Shown here: positions 7,008-14,879 of the stretch, piece by piece
How the letters are laid out: every line of letters starts with the position of its first letter
Position numbering within the stretch: position 1 is the first letter of the stretch
Assembly: GCA_964555235.1 (NCBI GenBank)
Contig: CAZKRU010000046.1
Span: 1 to 32,845 of the forward strand
Origin: CAZKRU01 sp964555235
GTDB taxonomy: Bacteria; Verrucomicrobiota; Verrucomicrobiia; Methylacidiphilales; CAMAQI01
Length of the DNA: 32,845 nucleotides
Reading direction: 5' to 3'
The notes under the pieces: generated by a model
What the model was told of the DNA's origin: nothing
Database searches by the model: none
Seen by the model: the letters and a program-made list of their open reading frames with translations, nothing else
Translations under genes and position numbers: made by a program

Positions 7008-7403
7008 TTAAACTTTACCCTTCTTCGCGTCCTTGCTGCGAACGACACCGACCGTCTTACGCGGACCCTTACGAGTACGTGCATTCGTGCCTGTACGCTG
7101 ACCGCGCACCGGAAGACCACGACGATGACGAATTCCGCGGTAGCAGTTGATCGCCTGAAGACGTTTGAGGTTCTGCTGAATATCCCGACGCAGATCTCCC
7201 TCAATGACAAATTTGTTTTCTTGAATCGCTTGAATAATGCGATTGAGCTGCTGATCGCTCAAATCTTTTGCGCGCAGATTCGGATCAATTTCCGCCTGCT
7301 CCAAAACCTGCTTTGCACGGGAAGGTCCAATTCCGTAAATGTACGGCAACGACGCTTCAATACGCTTCTCTCCAGGAATTTCCACCCCAAGTAATCTCGG
7401 CAT
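7008..7403 (-). CDS. rpsM: 30S ribosomal protein S13
   Basis: The 131-residue product begins MPRLLGVEIPGEKRIEASLPYIYGIG and has the RNA-binding tail CYRGIRHRRGLPVRGQRTGTNARTRKGPRK. S13 lies in the head of the 30S subunit and contacts P-site tRNA and the 50S bridge. Length and motifs are normal, with a slightly longer basic C-terminus. It begins 17 nt after rpmJ. Confidence 0.97.
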   Translation of the reverse strand: MPRLLGVEIPGEKRIEASLPYIYGIGPSRAKQVLEQAEIDPNLRAKDLSDQQLNRIIQAIQENKFVIEGDLRRDIQQNLKRLQAINCYRGIRHRRGLPVRGQRTGTNARTRKGPRKTVGVVRSKDAKKGKV

Positions 7404-7420
7404 ACTCTCTATCCTCTCTC

Positions 7421-7537
7421 TTAACCCTGCCGCTGCTTTAAGCGGGGATCCTTCTTGTTAATGATGTAAATACGTCCACGGCGTCGAACTACTTGGCAGT
7501 TCGCGGTGCGTCGTCTCACAGATGCTCTTACTTTCAT
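7421..7537 (-). CDS. rpmJ: 50S ribosomal protein L36, zinc-ligand-poor form
   Basis: A 38-residue product read from ATG 7537 to TAA 7421: MKVRASVRRRTANCQVVRRR followed by GRIYIINKKDPRLKQRQG. Start and end match L36 (MKVRASV, KQRQG). The usual Cys/Cys/Cys/His zinc set is reduced to a single Cys14; the other positions hold Thr11, Asn27 and Leu33. The INKKDPR segment resembles the zinc-independent alternative L36 (YkgO type). It lies between infA and rpsM, the standard place. Confidence 0.93.
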   Translation of the reverse strand: MKVRASVRRRTANCQVVRRRGRIYIINKKDPRLKQRQG

Positions 7538-7551
7538 CGCTCGTATCCTTC

Positions 7552-7767
7552 TTATTTCCTAGAGACAATTCGTCCCCGGCTTAAATCGTAGGGGGTTAAT
7601 TCTACAGAAACTTTGTTACCTGGCAACATCTTTATCAGTTCGAGTCGGTTTTTTTCGGAAACATGAGCCAAAATTCGGTGCCCATTGGGTAACTCCACCC
7701 GGAACAACGCTTTTGGTAACACTTCCGTCACCACTCCCTCTACTTCGATACTGTCGCCCTTCGGCAT
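7552..7767 (-). CDS. infA: Translation initiation factor IF-1
   Basis: The 71-residue single OB-fold protein reads MPKGDSIEVEGVVTEVLPKA and on through FRVELPNGHRILAHVSEKNR, with the closing segment VSVELTPYDLSRGRIVSR. IF-1 blocks the ribosomal A site during initiation. Length is normal. Its ATG lies inside the end of map (28-nt overlap), which implies coupled translation. Confidence 0.96.
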   Translation of the reverse strand: MPKGDSIEVEGVVTEVLPKALFRVELPNGHRILAHVSEKNRLELIKMLPGNKVSVELTPYDLSRGRIVSRK

Positions 7768-8507
7768 GTCAAAATTTCCGCCTCCTCTTCCGTTATCAAG
7801 ACCATATGCTCACAATGTGCGGATGGCTTTCCATCCCGCGTTACCACCGTCCATCCGTCTGCAAGCACCCGAACGTCCGAACGCCCTAAATTGATCATCG
7901 GCTCAATCGCCAAGGTCATCCCCGGCTTCAGTCTCGGCCCCGTCCCCGCCTGACCGAAATTCGGCACTTGAGGCTCCTCGTGTAACCGACGTCCCACGCC
8001 GTGTCCCACGAATTCTCGAACCACGCTGAATCCATGCCGAACTGCATGCGCTTCAATCGCCGCCGAGATGTCCCCCACCCGATTCCCTGCCCGTGCCGCC
8101 TGGATTCCAGCCGTCAGAGCCGCCTCTGTTTGATCCGCCAACTTCGTCACCTCCGGAGCGACCACTCCGACCGGTACCGTCATTGCCGCATCACCGACCC
8201 AACCATTCAAAATAATTCCGATATCGACCTTCACCAGATCCCCGTACTGGATCCGACGGGAACTTCCGATCCCGTGAACGACTTCCTCATTCACTCCGAT
8301 ACAGATGTTCCCCGGGAAACCTCGATACCCTAAAAAAGCGCTCTTCGCCCCTTTTTCTGCAATTCGCCTGGCCGCGAACAAATCAATCTCTCGGGTTGTG
8401 ACCCCCGGCTCAATCCGCTCCCGAACCTCACCCAACAACTCGCAGACCATTCGGCCACTGGACCGCATCGCCTCGATTTCAAGGGGGCTCTTGATCGGAA
8501 TCACCAC
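7740..8507 (-). CDS. map: Methionine aminopeptidase type I
   Basis: The enzyme removes the initiator Met from nascent proteins. Metal ligands are visible in KVDIGIILNGWVGDAAMT (two Asp), FVGHGVGRRLHEEP (His), LAIEPM (Glu) and CEHMVLIT (Glu). The start is GTG 8507, with GGAG six bases upstream and 13 nt after the secY stop; the frame stays open upstream into secY, but those residues (FPFSNGNAEKR) are not family-like. This gives 255 residues, typical of type I without an N-terminal extension. No adk gene separates it from secY. Confidence 0.93.
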   Translation of the reverse strand: MVIPIKSPLEIEAMRSSGRMVCELLGEVRERIEPGVTTREIDLFAARRIAEKGAKSAFLGYRGFPGNICIGVNEEVVHGIGSSRRIQYGDLVKVDIGIILNGWVGDAAMTVPVGVVAPEVTKLADQTEAALTAGIQAARAGNRVGDISAAIEAHAVRHGFSVVREFVGHGVGRRLHEEPQVPNFGQAGTGPRLKPGMTLAIEPMINLGRSDVRVLADGWTVVTRDGKPSAHCEHMVLITEEEAEILTCRRATVSK

Positions 8508-8520
8508 TCGCTTCTCCGCG

Positions 8521-10017
8521 TTACCGTTGGAGAAGGGAAATTGCCATCCCGGCAATTACCAGAAGACCGATCACTGCATAAAGCCAAACTGCTGCATCCG
8601 AAGAAAGAGAAGAAGCCCCGGTCGTCACCCCTGCGGTCGAGCGTCCGCGAATCTTTCCCTTTTTCAAAAATCCATCATAGTGTCGTTGCAACAAATAAGT
8701 CTCCATCTGACGCATCGTGTCCAGAACCACACCGATCATAATCAGAAGACTTGTTCCACCGAAAAATTGTGCGGTAATATTCGGAACATTTAACATCCCT
8801 TGAACCGCCATCGGAAGGATTGCTAATACCACCAAGAAAAAAGCTCCCGCCAAGGTGAGGCGACTCATTGAATACTCCAGGAAATCAGCAGTCGACTGCC
8901 CTGGACGAACTCCCGGAACAAATCCCCCGTAGCGCTTTAGGTCATCCGAAATCTGCACCGGATTAAACTGTGTCGCCACCCAAAAATACGAGAAAAATAA
9001 AATCATCAAAGCGGTTAGAAAATTATGCAACCCTCCGGAAGCAAGCGCCGCGCTCGCCCCTCGAGTAAAGGGGGAATCCGGAAAAAGGCTAATAATCGTT
9101 GATGGAAAGATCAAAATCGACTGAGCAAAGATGATCGGCATCACCCCGGCATAGTTAACCTTCAATGGAAGAAATGAACTCTGCCCTCCATACACCCGAT
9201 TCCCTCGAACTTGCTTCGCGTATTGAACCGGAATTTTCCTCATCGCCTGAGTCATTGCAATCGTCGCGGCAATCACTGCTAATAGGAAAAATATCAGGAG
9301 AACCAACATGATCGGCGGCATTCCCGCTTCATTCGGATTTAACGGATTAAACTTCTGCCACGCCTGTACCAACGCTGCCGGCAGGCGGGCCACAATTCCG
9401 ACCGTGATTACGATCGAAGTCCCATTGCCAATCCCCTTATCCGTGATCTGATCGCCCAGCCACATCAGTAACATCGTCCCTGCAGTCAGATTGATCACCG
9501 TTGTAAATCGGAAGAGCCATCCGGGATTTTGAACCAAGGGCATCCCCAGTTCTTCAATTACTCGATCAATTCCGTGAAGGAACGGTATCGAGCCAGGCTT
9601 TTCAAATCCGACCGCCAGAACGTATCCTTGGAAAAGACAGAGCGCGACCGTCATCAAACGGGTGTACTGATTGATCTTTTGACGTCCGCCTTCTTCACGA
9701 GCCAATTTACCGAGCACCGGGAATACTGCCGTCATCAACTGCATCATAATGCTCGCACTGATGTAGGGCATGATGCTCAGCGAAAAGAGGGCGCAGTTTT
9801 CAAGCGCGCCACCGCTGAAGAGATTGAAGAGTCCGATCACACTGGCTTCACTATTCTTGTCAACGATCGTCTGAAAAAATTTCCCCAGAACCACCGGATT
9901 GACTCCGGGACAGGGAATTGCTGCACCGAGCCGCACCACGACGATGAGACACAACGTAAAGAGAATCCGTTGCCGTAGCTCTGGAATCTTAAAACAGTTG
10001 GTAAATGCTGAGAACAT
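8521..10017 (-). CDS. secY: Protein translocase subunit SecY
   Basis: The central pore of the Sec translocon, with about ten hydrophobic membrane segments across 498 residues. Recognisable parts are FKIPELRQRILFTLCLIVVVRLG at the N-terminus, ALFSLSIMPYISASIMMQL (plug/TM2), a cytoplasmic loop with QTIRKIPVQYAK-type residues (AMRKIPVQYAKQV), and GGTSLLIMIGVVLDTMRQMETYLLQRHYDGFLKKGKIRGR near the C-terminus. It is longer than the ~440-residue enterobacterial form, through a wider loop and a C-terminal extra hydrophobic segment (AVWLYAVIGLLVIAGMAISLL). It lies 28 nt after rplO. Confidence 0.97.
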   Translation of the reverse strand: MFSAFTNCFKIPELRQRILFTLCLIVVVRLGAAIPCPGVNPVVLGKFFQTIVDKNSEASVIGLFNLFSGGALENCALFSLSIMPYISASIMMQLMTAVFPVLGKLAREEGGRQKINQYTRLMTVALCLFQGYVLAVGFEKPGSIPFLHGIDRVIEELGMPLVQNPGWLFRFTTVINLTAGTMLLMWLGDQITDKGIGNGTSIVITVGIVARLPAALVQAWQKFNPLNPNEAGMPPIMLVLLIFFLLAVIAATIAMTQAMRKIPVQYAKQVRGNRVYGGQSSFLPLKVNYAGVMPIIFAQSILIFPSTIISLFPDSPFTRGASAALASGGLHNFLTALMILFFSYFWVATQFNPVQISDDLKRYGGFVPGVRPGQSTADFLEYSMSRLTLAGAFFLVVLAILPMAVQGMLNVPNITAQFFGGTSLLIMIGVVLDTMRQMETYLLQRHYDGFLKKGKIRGRSTAGVTTGASSLSSDAAVWLYAVIGLLVIAGMAISLLQR

Positions 10018-10045
10018 GATCGCTTAACCCCGGAATCCGAAGGGA

Positions 10046-10513
10046 TTATTTAACCGGAGCTTTCGGAATGCGGGCGGGAAGAATTTCCACCGCTCCTCCG
10101 AGCTTTTCAATCTTGGCCTTGGCGCCTGCACTCACTCCATTGACCTTCACGGTCAATTTCTTTTTCAGATCGCCTGTGCCCAAAATTTTCACGCCATCCC
10201 AATTTCCATTCACCAAGCCGGCCTTGCGAAGGACCGCTTCATCAATGACCCCGTCAAAGGCATTGAGCGCTTCGACGTTCACGGGAGCAAACGTAATTTT
10301 AAAATCGGTATTGTTAAACCCGCGCTTCGGGATACGACGAATCAAAGGCATCTGACCGCCTTCAAATCCGAGGCGAAGACTTCCGCCGGAGCGGGCCTTT
10401 TGACCCTTGTGTCCCTTACCGCTGGTTTTTCCGTGGCCCGACGATTCTCCACAGCCCAAACGCTTGACGCGATGACGAGCTCCGGGACGTGGTTTTGATG
10501 TGTGCAGTCTCAT
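10046..10513 (-). CDS. rplO: 50S ribosomal protein L15
   Basis: The product begins MRLHTSKPRPGARHRVKRLGCG and has the Gly-rich segment GHGKTSGKGHKGQKARSGG plus GFEGGQMPLIRRIPKRGF, both family signatures. L15 is a late-assembly 50S protein reaching deep into 23S rRNA. At 155 residues it is slightly longer than usual. It follows rpsE directly (11 nt); rpmD, normally between the two, is absent. Confidence 0.97.
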   Translation of the reverse strand: MRLHTSKPRPGARHRVKRLGCGESSGHGKTSGKGHKGQKARSGGSLRLGFEGGQMPLIRRIPKRGFNNTDFKITFAPVNVEALNAFDGVIDEAVLRKAGLVNGNWDGVKILGTGDLKKKLTVKVNGVSAGAKAKIEKLGGAVEILPARIPKAPVK

Positions 10514-10524
10514 ACCCGATCTCC

Positions 10525-11193
10525 TTAAGCTTTAACTACTGCCGGCGCACGCAGGGTGCGACCGCGAAGTTTGTAAATCGTTTCACGCGTGCGCAATTGG
10601 CGCATCGCCATCAATGTCGCCATCACCACATTCGACGGGGTGCTGGATCCGAGGGATTTTGTCAAAACGTCCTTCACTCCGGCGGCTTCCACCACCGAGC
10701 GAACCACGCTACCGGCGATCAATCCCGTTCCAGGAGAGGCCGGGCGAAGAAGGACGCGGGCTCCATCAAATTCACCGATCACTTCGTGCGGAATGGTTGC
10801 TTCGCGACGTGAAAAATTCTCCATGCGTTTCTTCGCGGCTTCGGTCGCCTTGCGAACGGCTTCGGAAACTTCATTGGCTTTTCCAAATCCAACGCCAACT
10901 TTTCCTTTTTTGTCACCAACGACGATCAAAGCGCTGAAGCTGAAACGGCGTCCGCCTTTGACCACTTTCGCACATCGATTGACGGCAATCACCTTTTCGT
11001 AGGAATCCGATTTCGACGCATCACGATCCCCGCGGGAATCATTACGACGGCGTCCACCCCCACCACCGCCACGACGATTGTCGGAGCGTTGAGGAGCGCG
11101 TGTCTGGGTTTGTTCCGGAGCAGGCGCAGCCGCAGCAGTTGCTGGGGTCGGTGCCGGTGCCGGCTTATTCGTATCTTTGTTCTCGTCTGACAT
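10525..11193 (-). CDS. rpsE: 30S ribosomal protein S5 with long low-complexity N-terminus
   Basis: The S5 domain starts near residue 64 (YEKVIAVNRCAKVVKGGRRFSFSALIVVGD) with VGVGFGKANEVSEAVRKA and the C-terminal GSSTPSNVVMATLMAMRQL. S5 contributes to decoding accuracy and the mRNA entry helicase. Total length is 222 against the usual ~165. The extension is first Ala/Pro-rich (PAPAPTPATAAAAPAPE), then RGGGGGGRRRNDSRGDRD, an RGG-like basic stretch that could bind RNA. It lies 4 nt after rplR. Confidence 0.96.
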   Translation of the reverse strand: MSDENKDTNKPAPAPTPATAAAAPAPEQTQTRAPQRSDNRRGGGGGGRRRNDSRGDRDASKSDSYEKVIAVNRCAKVVKGGRRFSFSALIVVGDKKGKVGVGFGKANEVSEAVRKATEAAKKRMENFSRREATIPHEVIGEFDGARVLLRPASPGTGLIAGSVVRSVVEAAGVKDVLTKSLGSSTPSNVVMATLMAMRQLRTRETIYKLRGRTLRAPAVVKA

Positions 11194-11197
11194 AGGA

Positions 11198-11560
11198 TTA
11201 GAAGCTCAAGCCTCCCGCTCGCGCCGCATCAGCCAGCGCTTTCACTTTACCATGATACCGGAAACCACCACGATCAAAGACCACCTTGCTGATGTTCTTT
11301 GACTTCGCGCGTTCCGCCAGAAGTTGACCGACCTTTTCGGCGCTTCCCTTATTGGGGCGCAGATTCGTTCCGCGCAACCCTTTTTCCGTCGTATTGACAC
11401 TGATCAACGTCTTCCCCACTTCATCATTGATGATCTGGGCGTAGATGTGTTGACCTGTAAAATTCACACTCAACCGGAGACGGTCTGCGGTTCCGGAGAC
11501 TTTTGTACGGATCCGGACGTGTTGCCGTTGCCGCTTTGCTTTATTCGTCAAATTTGCCAT
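11198..11560 (-). CDS. rplR: 50S ribosomal protein L18
   Basis: The 120-residue product contains RLRLSVNFTGQHIYAQIINDEVGKTL and ends VVFDRGGFRYHGKVKALADAARAGGLSF, the family C-terminal signature. L18 binds 5S rRNA in the central protuberance with L5. Length is normal. It lies between rplF (12 nt) and rpsE (4 nt). Confidence 0.97.
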   Translation of the reverse strand: MANLTNKAKRQRQHVRIRTKVSGTADRLRLSVNFTGQHIYAQIINDEVGKTLISVNTTEKGLRGTNLRPNKGSAEKVGQLLAERAKSKNISKVVFDRGGFRYHGKVKALADAARAGGLSF

Positions 11561-11572
11561 GACATCCTCCGA

Positions 11573-12115
11573 TTACTTGCTCTGAGCGGTCTTACCCGCC
11601 TTGCGACGGACTTGTTCGCCGGAGTAACGTACTCCCTTACCCTTATACGGCTCAGGCGGATAGTAACGGCGAATATCTGCCGCAACTGCCCCGACCAAGC
11701 ACTTGTCGATCCCTTCAATCAGGATCTGGGTGTTTTCAATGACCGTCACTTTGATTCCCTCGGGCACCGAATAGATGACCGGGTGTGAAAATCCAAGATT
11801 CAACGAAAGATTCTTTCCTTGAAGCGCCGCTTTAAATCCGACGCCATGAATCTCGAGCTTCTTCGAAAAGCCGTTCGTCACACCTTCAACGATATTCGCC
11901 AAAAGGCTGCGAGTCAGTCCGTGCAACGCTTTCGCTTCACGTCCTTCTCCCACTTTCTTGACTAAAAGCGTTTTCTGATCCATCTGGGCCGTGATGGCCT
12001 CCGGGAGACGATGGTTGAGCTTCCCTTTCGGGCCTTCTACCGAGACGTTCGATCCGGTCACAGCGACCTTCACTTTGTCCGGCACTAAAATCGGTTTTTG
12101 TCCAATGCGTGACAT
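11573..12115 (-). CDS. rplF: 50S ribosomal protein L6
   Basis: The 180-residue product begins MSRIGQKPILVPDKVKV and has two alpha-beta repeats, with LHGLTRSLLANIVEGVTNGFSKKLEI and the C-terminal signature PPEPYKGKGVRYSGEQVRRKAGKT. L6 sits near the factor-binding site of the 50S subunit. The gap to the rpsH stop is one base, so translation is probably coupled. Confidence 0.97.
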   Translation of the reverse strand: MSRIGQKPILVPDKVKVAVTGSNVSVEGPKGKLNHRLPEAITAQMDQKTLLVKKVGEGREAKALHGLTRSLLANIVEGVTNGFSKKLEIHGVGFKAALQGKNLSLNLGFSHPVIYSVPEGIKVTVIENTQILIEGIDKCLVGAVAADIRRYYPPEPYKGKGVRYSGEQVRRKAGKTAQSK

Positions 12116-12116
12116 A

Positions 12117-12509
12117 TTAGTACACCGTTAGCAGCAATTCGCCGCCCGTTTTTTGTTTGCGGGCTTCCTGACCCGACATGACTCCCTTCGGAGTCGAAAG
12201 AATGGAAACACCCAATCCACCGAGAACGCGCGGAATTTCATCAACGCCCACATAGCGGCGAAGTCCAGGACGACTTTCGCGCTTGATCTGCGTGATGGCC
12301 GTCTTGCGTCCCGTGTTACGGAAAGAGATCTTCAGCTTCGGCTTTGCCTTGTCTGCGACTCGTTCCACTTCCAGTAAATAGCCCTCTTTCTTCAGCACGT
12401 GAGCAACATCGCTTTTGAGCCGGGAATAAGGAACAGAAACTTCCTTCTTGTGCGTGCGAGAAGCATTGCGCAAGGCTGTCAAAAAATCACCTAAAGGATC
12501 GGTTTGCAT
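12117..12509 (-). CDS. rpsH: 30S ribosomal protein S8
   Basis: The 130-residue product begins MQTDPLGDFLTALRNASRTHKKEVSVPYSRLK and ends LSTPKGVMSGQEARKQKTGGELLLTVY, with the family STPKGVMS-type RNA-binding loop. S8 organises the central domain of 16S rRNA and, in Escherichia coli, represses the spc operon by binding mRNA near rplE. Whether that occurs here is not shown by the sequence. Confidence 0.97.
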   Translation of the reverse strand: MQTDPLGDFLTALRNASRTHKKEVSVPYSRLKSDVAHVLKKEGYLLEVERVADKAKPKLKISFRNTGRKTAITQIKRESRPGLRRYVGVDEIPRVLGGLGVSILSTPKGVMSGQEARKQKTGGELLLTVY

Positions 12510-12513
12510 AATT

Positions 12514-12699
12514 TTACCAGCTCGCCTTCGTTACGCCAGGAATCTCACCACGTTGTGCGAGCTCACGGAACTGAATACGGCTCACGCCGAATTTCCGCAT
12601 ATATGCCCGACGACGGCCGCTGAGTTTGCAACGGTTGTACGCTCGCGACGAAAATTTCGGTTTGCGAGCCTGTTTTGCTTTCCACGCTTTAGTTGCCAT
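12514..12699 (-). CDS. rpsN: 30S ribosomal protein S14, short type with zinc site lost
   Basis: The ATG at 12699 gives 61 residues, the length of the short zinc-binding S14, and the sequence aligns end to end with it (YNRCKLSGRRRAYMRKFGVSRIQFRELA, GEIPGVTKASW). Of the four zinc cysteines only Cys24 remains; the others are Ser27, Ser40 and Gln43. The frame stays open upstream to 12735, but those codons overlap rplE and are not family-like. S14 completes the 30S head. Confidence 0.96.
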   Translation of the reverse strand: MATKAWKAKQARKPKFSSRAYNRCKLSGRRRAYMRKFGVSRIQFRELAQRGEIPGVTKASW

Positions 12700-12703
12700 A
12701 CAC

Positions 12704-13258
12704 TTATCCTCGTTTCTGATCCGAGAAGGGAACACCCATCAAACTGAGCAGTTCCTTCGCCTCGGCATTCGTCGGGGCGGAAGTCACAATCGTAACATCC
12801 ATTCCCAAACTCCGCTTAATCTTGTCCAATTCAATTTCCGGAAAAATCGTATGATCCTTCACCCCAAGGGTGTAGTTCCCGCGACCATCAAACGCACGGT
12901 GCGAAACACCGCGAAAATCGCGAATGCGAGGCAATGCCATGCTGATCAAACGCTCGAGAAATTCGTACATCATCTGGCCCCGAAGGGTGACGCGACATCC
13001 GATTTCCTGATTTTGACGGGTCTTGAAATTCGAAATCGCCTTGCGGGTCAATGTCTTGACCGGCTTCTGACCGGTAACGAGCGTCATGTCATGAATCGCA
13101 TCTTCCAATGCGGCTTTCACGTCTTGAGCGGATCCGACCGAGGTATTCACCACGACTTTTTGAACCTTCGGCACTTGGTGCACGTTGGTATACTGACGCG
13201 ACTTCTGCATCGCCGGACGGACGCTCTCGCGATAAAATTTAAGAAGATTTGGTTCCAT
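12704..13258 (-). CDS. rplE: 50S ribosomal protein L5
   Basis: From ATG 13258 the product has 184 residues, beginning MEPNLLKFYRESVRPAMQ. It contains the 5S rRNA-binding part VPKVQKVVVNTSVG and RDFRGVSHRAFDGRGNYTLGVKDHTIFPEI, and ends SLMGVPFSDQ. L5 anchors 5S rRNA with L18 and contacts P-site tRNA. Codons upstream to 13321 overlap rplX and are discarded. Spacing: 11 nt after rplX, 4 nt before rpsN. Confidence 0.96.
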   Translation of the reverse strand: MEPNLLKFYRESVRPAMQKSRQYTNVHQVPKVQKVVVNTSVGSAQDVKAALEDAIHDMTLVTGQKPVKTLTRKAISNFKTRQNQEIGCRVTLRGQMMYEFLERLISMALPRIRDFRGVSHRAFDGRGNYTLGVKDHTIFPEIELDKIKRSLGMDVTIVTSAPTNAEAKELLSLMGVPFSDQKRG

Positions 13259-13269
13259 ATCCCGATCCT

Positions 13270-13581
13270 TTACTTCGTTGCCACAGCCACTGGCTTGCTG
13301 CGACGCTTGCTGGCATCCCAACGGGAAGCGAGCATGACTTTAGCCGCCGGAAGCGCACATTCGCGCTCGGCGAATCCACCTTCAGGTTTTTCCTGGCTCT
13401 TACGAACCGCACGCTTCACCAAATTGACTCCCTCAATGAGAATCCGATTTTGGCGCGCCATGATTTGAAGCACTTTTCCACGCGTGCCACGGTGCGATCC
13501 TGAAATTACCACCACTTCGTCGCCAGCCTTCACGTGAAGGGTGCGGAGAACGGGTTCCTTGGACTTAACAGCTTTGCTCAT
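13270..13581 (-). CDS. rplX: 50S ribosomal protein L24
   Basis: The 103-residue product has the KOW motif LHVKAGDEVVVISGSHRGTRGKVLQI and the following NRILIEGVNLVKRAVRKSQEKPEGGF. L24 initiates 50S assembly. Its ATG overlaps the rplN stop by 4 nt (ATGA). The basic C-terminus (WDASKRRSKPVAVATK) replaces the zinc-free tail of the longer form. No feature is unusual. Confidence 0.96.
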   Translation of the reverse strand: MSKAVKSKEPVLRTLHVKAGDEVVVISGSHRGTRGKVLQIMARQNRILIEGVNLVKRAVRKSQEKPEGGFAERECALPAAKVMLASRWDASKRRSKPVAVATK

Positions 13582-13943
13582 ACCACCTCCGGAGCGAGTG
13601 AAATGATTTTCATAAAATTCTTATCGCGCAATTCGCGGGCCACAGGACCAAAAATACGGGTTCCGCGAGGATTGTTATCCTTATCGATGATCACAATCGC
13701 ATTGCTGTCAAAGCGAAGGCAGGAGCCGTCTCCACGCTTGATCGCATGACGACTGCGCACCAACACCGCACGAACGACTTCGCTTTTTTTGACCGTGCCG
13801 CCGGGAGAAGCTTCCTTCACCGTCGCCGTGATCACATCACCAATCGTCGCCTCCATGCTCTTCTTGCCAATGACCCCAATCATCGTGGCACGACGAGCAC
13901 CCGAGTTATCTGCGACTTCCAACCAGGAACGAATTTGTACCAT
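13578..13943 (-). CDS. rplN: 50S ribosomal protein L14
   Basis: The 121-residue product begins MVQIRSWLEVADNSGARRATMIGVIG and contains GDVITATVKEASPGGTVKKSEVVRAVLVRS and GTRIFGPVARELRDKNFMKIISLAPEV. L14 is at the intersubunit face, where it forms a bridge and binds RsfS. Length and motifs are normal. It lies 9 nt after rpsQ. Confidence 0.98.
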   Translation of the reverse strand: MVQIRSWLEVADNSGARRATMIGVIGKKSMEATIGDVITATVKEASPGGTVKKSEVVRAVLVRSRHAIKRGDGSCLRFDSNAIVIIDKDNNPRGTRIFGPVARELRDKNFMKIISLAPEVV

Positions 13944-13952
13944 GGGTCCTCT

Positions 13953-14225
13953 TTAATTTCTGACGATTTCTACCAATTCCCAGCGTTTGAGACGGCTGAG
14001 GGGACGGGTTTCGCGAATACGAACGGTATTCCCTTCCTTGGCCTGGCCTTGTTCGTCATGGGCGTAAAAACGCTTCGAGCGCTTCACAATCTTTTTGTAC
14101 TGGGCGTGGGGAACACGACGAGTTACTTCCACAATAATGGTCTTCTGCATCTTGTTCGATACGACCACGCCGGTCCGCTCTTTGCGGTGCTTCACGGCTT
14201 CTTTAATCAAAGTCTGTTCACTCAT
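13953..14225 (-). CDS. rpsQ: 30S ribosomal protein S17
   Basis: The 90-residue OB-fold protein contains RTGVVVSNKMQKTIIVEVTRRVPHAQYKKIVKRSKRF and GNTVRIRETRPLSRLKRWELVEIV, both S17 signatures. S17 binds the 5' domain of 16S rRNA. Length is normal. It lies 12 nt after rpmC. Confidence 0.97.
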   Translation of the reverse strand: MSEQTLIKEAVKHRKERTGVVVSNKMQKTIIVEVTRRVPHAQYKKIVKRSKRFYAHDEQGQAKEGNTVRIRETRPLSRLKRWELVEIVRN

Positions 14226-14237
14226 ACCACTTCTCCC

Positions 14238-14447
14238 TTACGCTGGCTTCGCGGCGGACTTATTCCGACGCTCGCTCAAAACGGTCTCAATTTTCGCCAC
14301 GGAACGTCTCAAGTCACGAATCCGGGACGGCTTTTCCAACTGCGCGGTCTGCTTTTGCATCCGGAGGTTGAAAAGTTCCTGACGGGACTCCTGACGTTTC
14401 GCCGCCAGTTCCGCATCACTTAAATTACGTACTTCCGTTATTTTCAT
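14238..14447 (-). CDS. rpmC: 50S ribosomal protein L29
   Basis: The 69-residue two-helix protein begins MKITEVRNLSDAELAAKRQESRQELFNLRMQKQTAQLEKPSRI, where ELFNLRMQ..TGQLEN-type residues are the family signature. L29 sits at the peptide exit and helps dock trigger factor and SRP. Its ATG overlaps the rplP stop (4 nt). Confidence 0.97.
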   Translation of the reverse strand: MKITEVRNLSDAELAAKRQESRQELFNLRMQKQTAQLEKPSRIRDLRRSVAKIETVLSERRNKSAAKPA

Positions 14448-14869
14448 GATTGCAATCTCCCCGCACGGGACAGAAAACGGGTCTTCACTGCCAACTTGGC
14501 AGCGGCCAGACGGAACGACTCGCGCGCCGTTGACTCAGGAAGACCTTCGAGTTCAAATAAAATGTTGCCGGGCTTAACCACCGCGACCCAGATTTCCGGG
14601 TTTCCTTTTCCCTTACCCATTCGGGTTTCAGGCGGACGCTTGGTGATCGACTTATCCGGGAACACCCGAATCCAAAGCTTCCCTTTACGTTTCATGTTAC
14701 GAGTAATCGCAACACGGGCCGCTTCGATCTGAGTGTTCGGAATCCATCCGCGATGCAAGGTCTGAAGCGCGAATGATCCAAAATCAATCTTGTTATTACG
14801 CGTGGCGAAACCTTTACGGCTCCCCCGCTGCATTTTCCGATACTTTACACGACTAGGAATCAGTGCCAT
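14444..14869 (-). CDS. rplP: 50S ribosomal protein L16
   Basis: The 141-residue product begins MALIPSRVKYRKMQRGSRKGFATRNNKIDFGSFALQ and has WIRVFPDKSITKRPPETRMGKGKGNPEIWVAVVKPGNILFEL, the family core. L16 organises the A-site region of the 50S subunit. Length is normal. It lies 10 nt after rpsC. Confidence 0.98.
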   Translation of the reverse strand: MALIPSRVKYRKMQRGSRKGFATRNNKIDFGSFALQTLHRGWIPNTQIEAARVAITRNMKRKGKLWIRVFPDKSITKRPPETRMGKGKGNPEIWVAVVKPGNILFELEGLPESTARESFRLAAAKLAVKTRFLSRAGRLQS

Positions 14870-14879
14870 ATGCCCTCTC

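Noticed and set aside
12704..13321. Longer form of L5 with an upstream start
   Set aside because: The extra N-terminal residues overlap rplX and do not resemble L5; ATG 13258 gives the family length.
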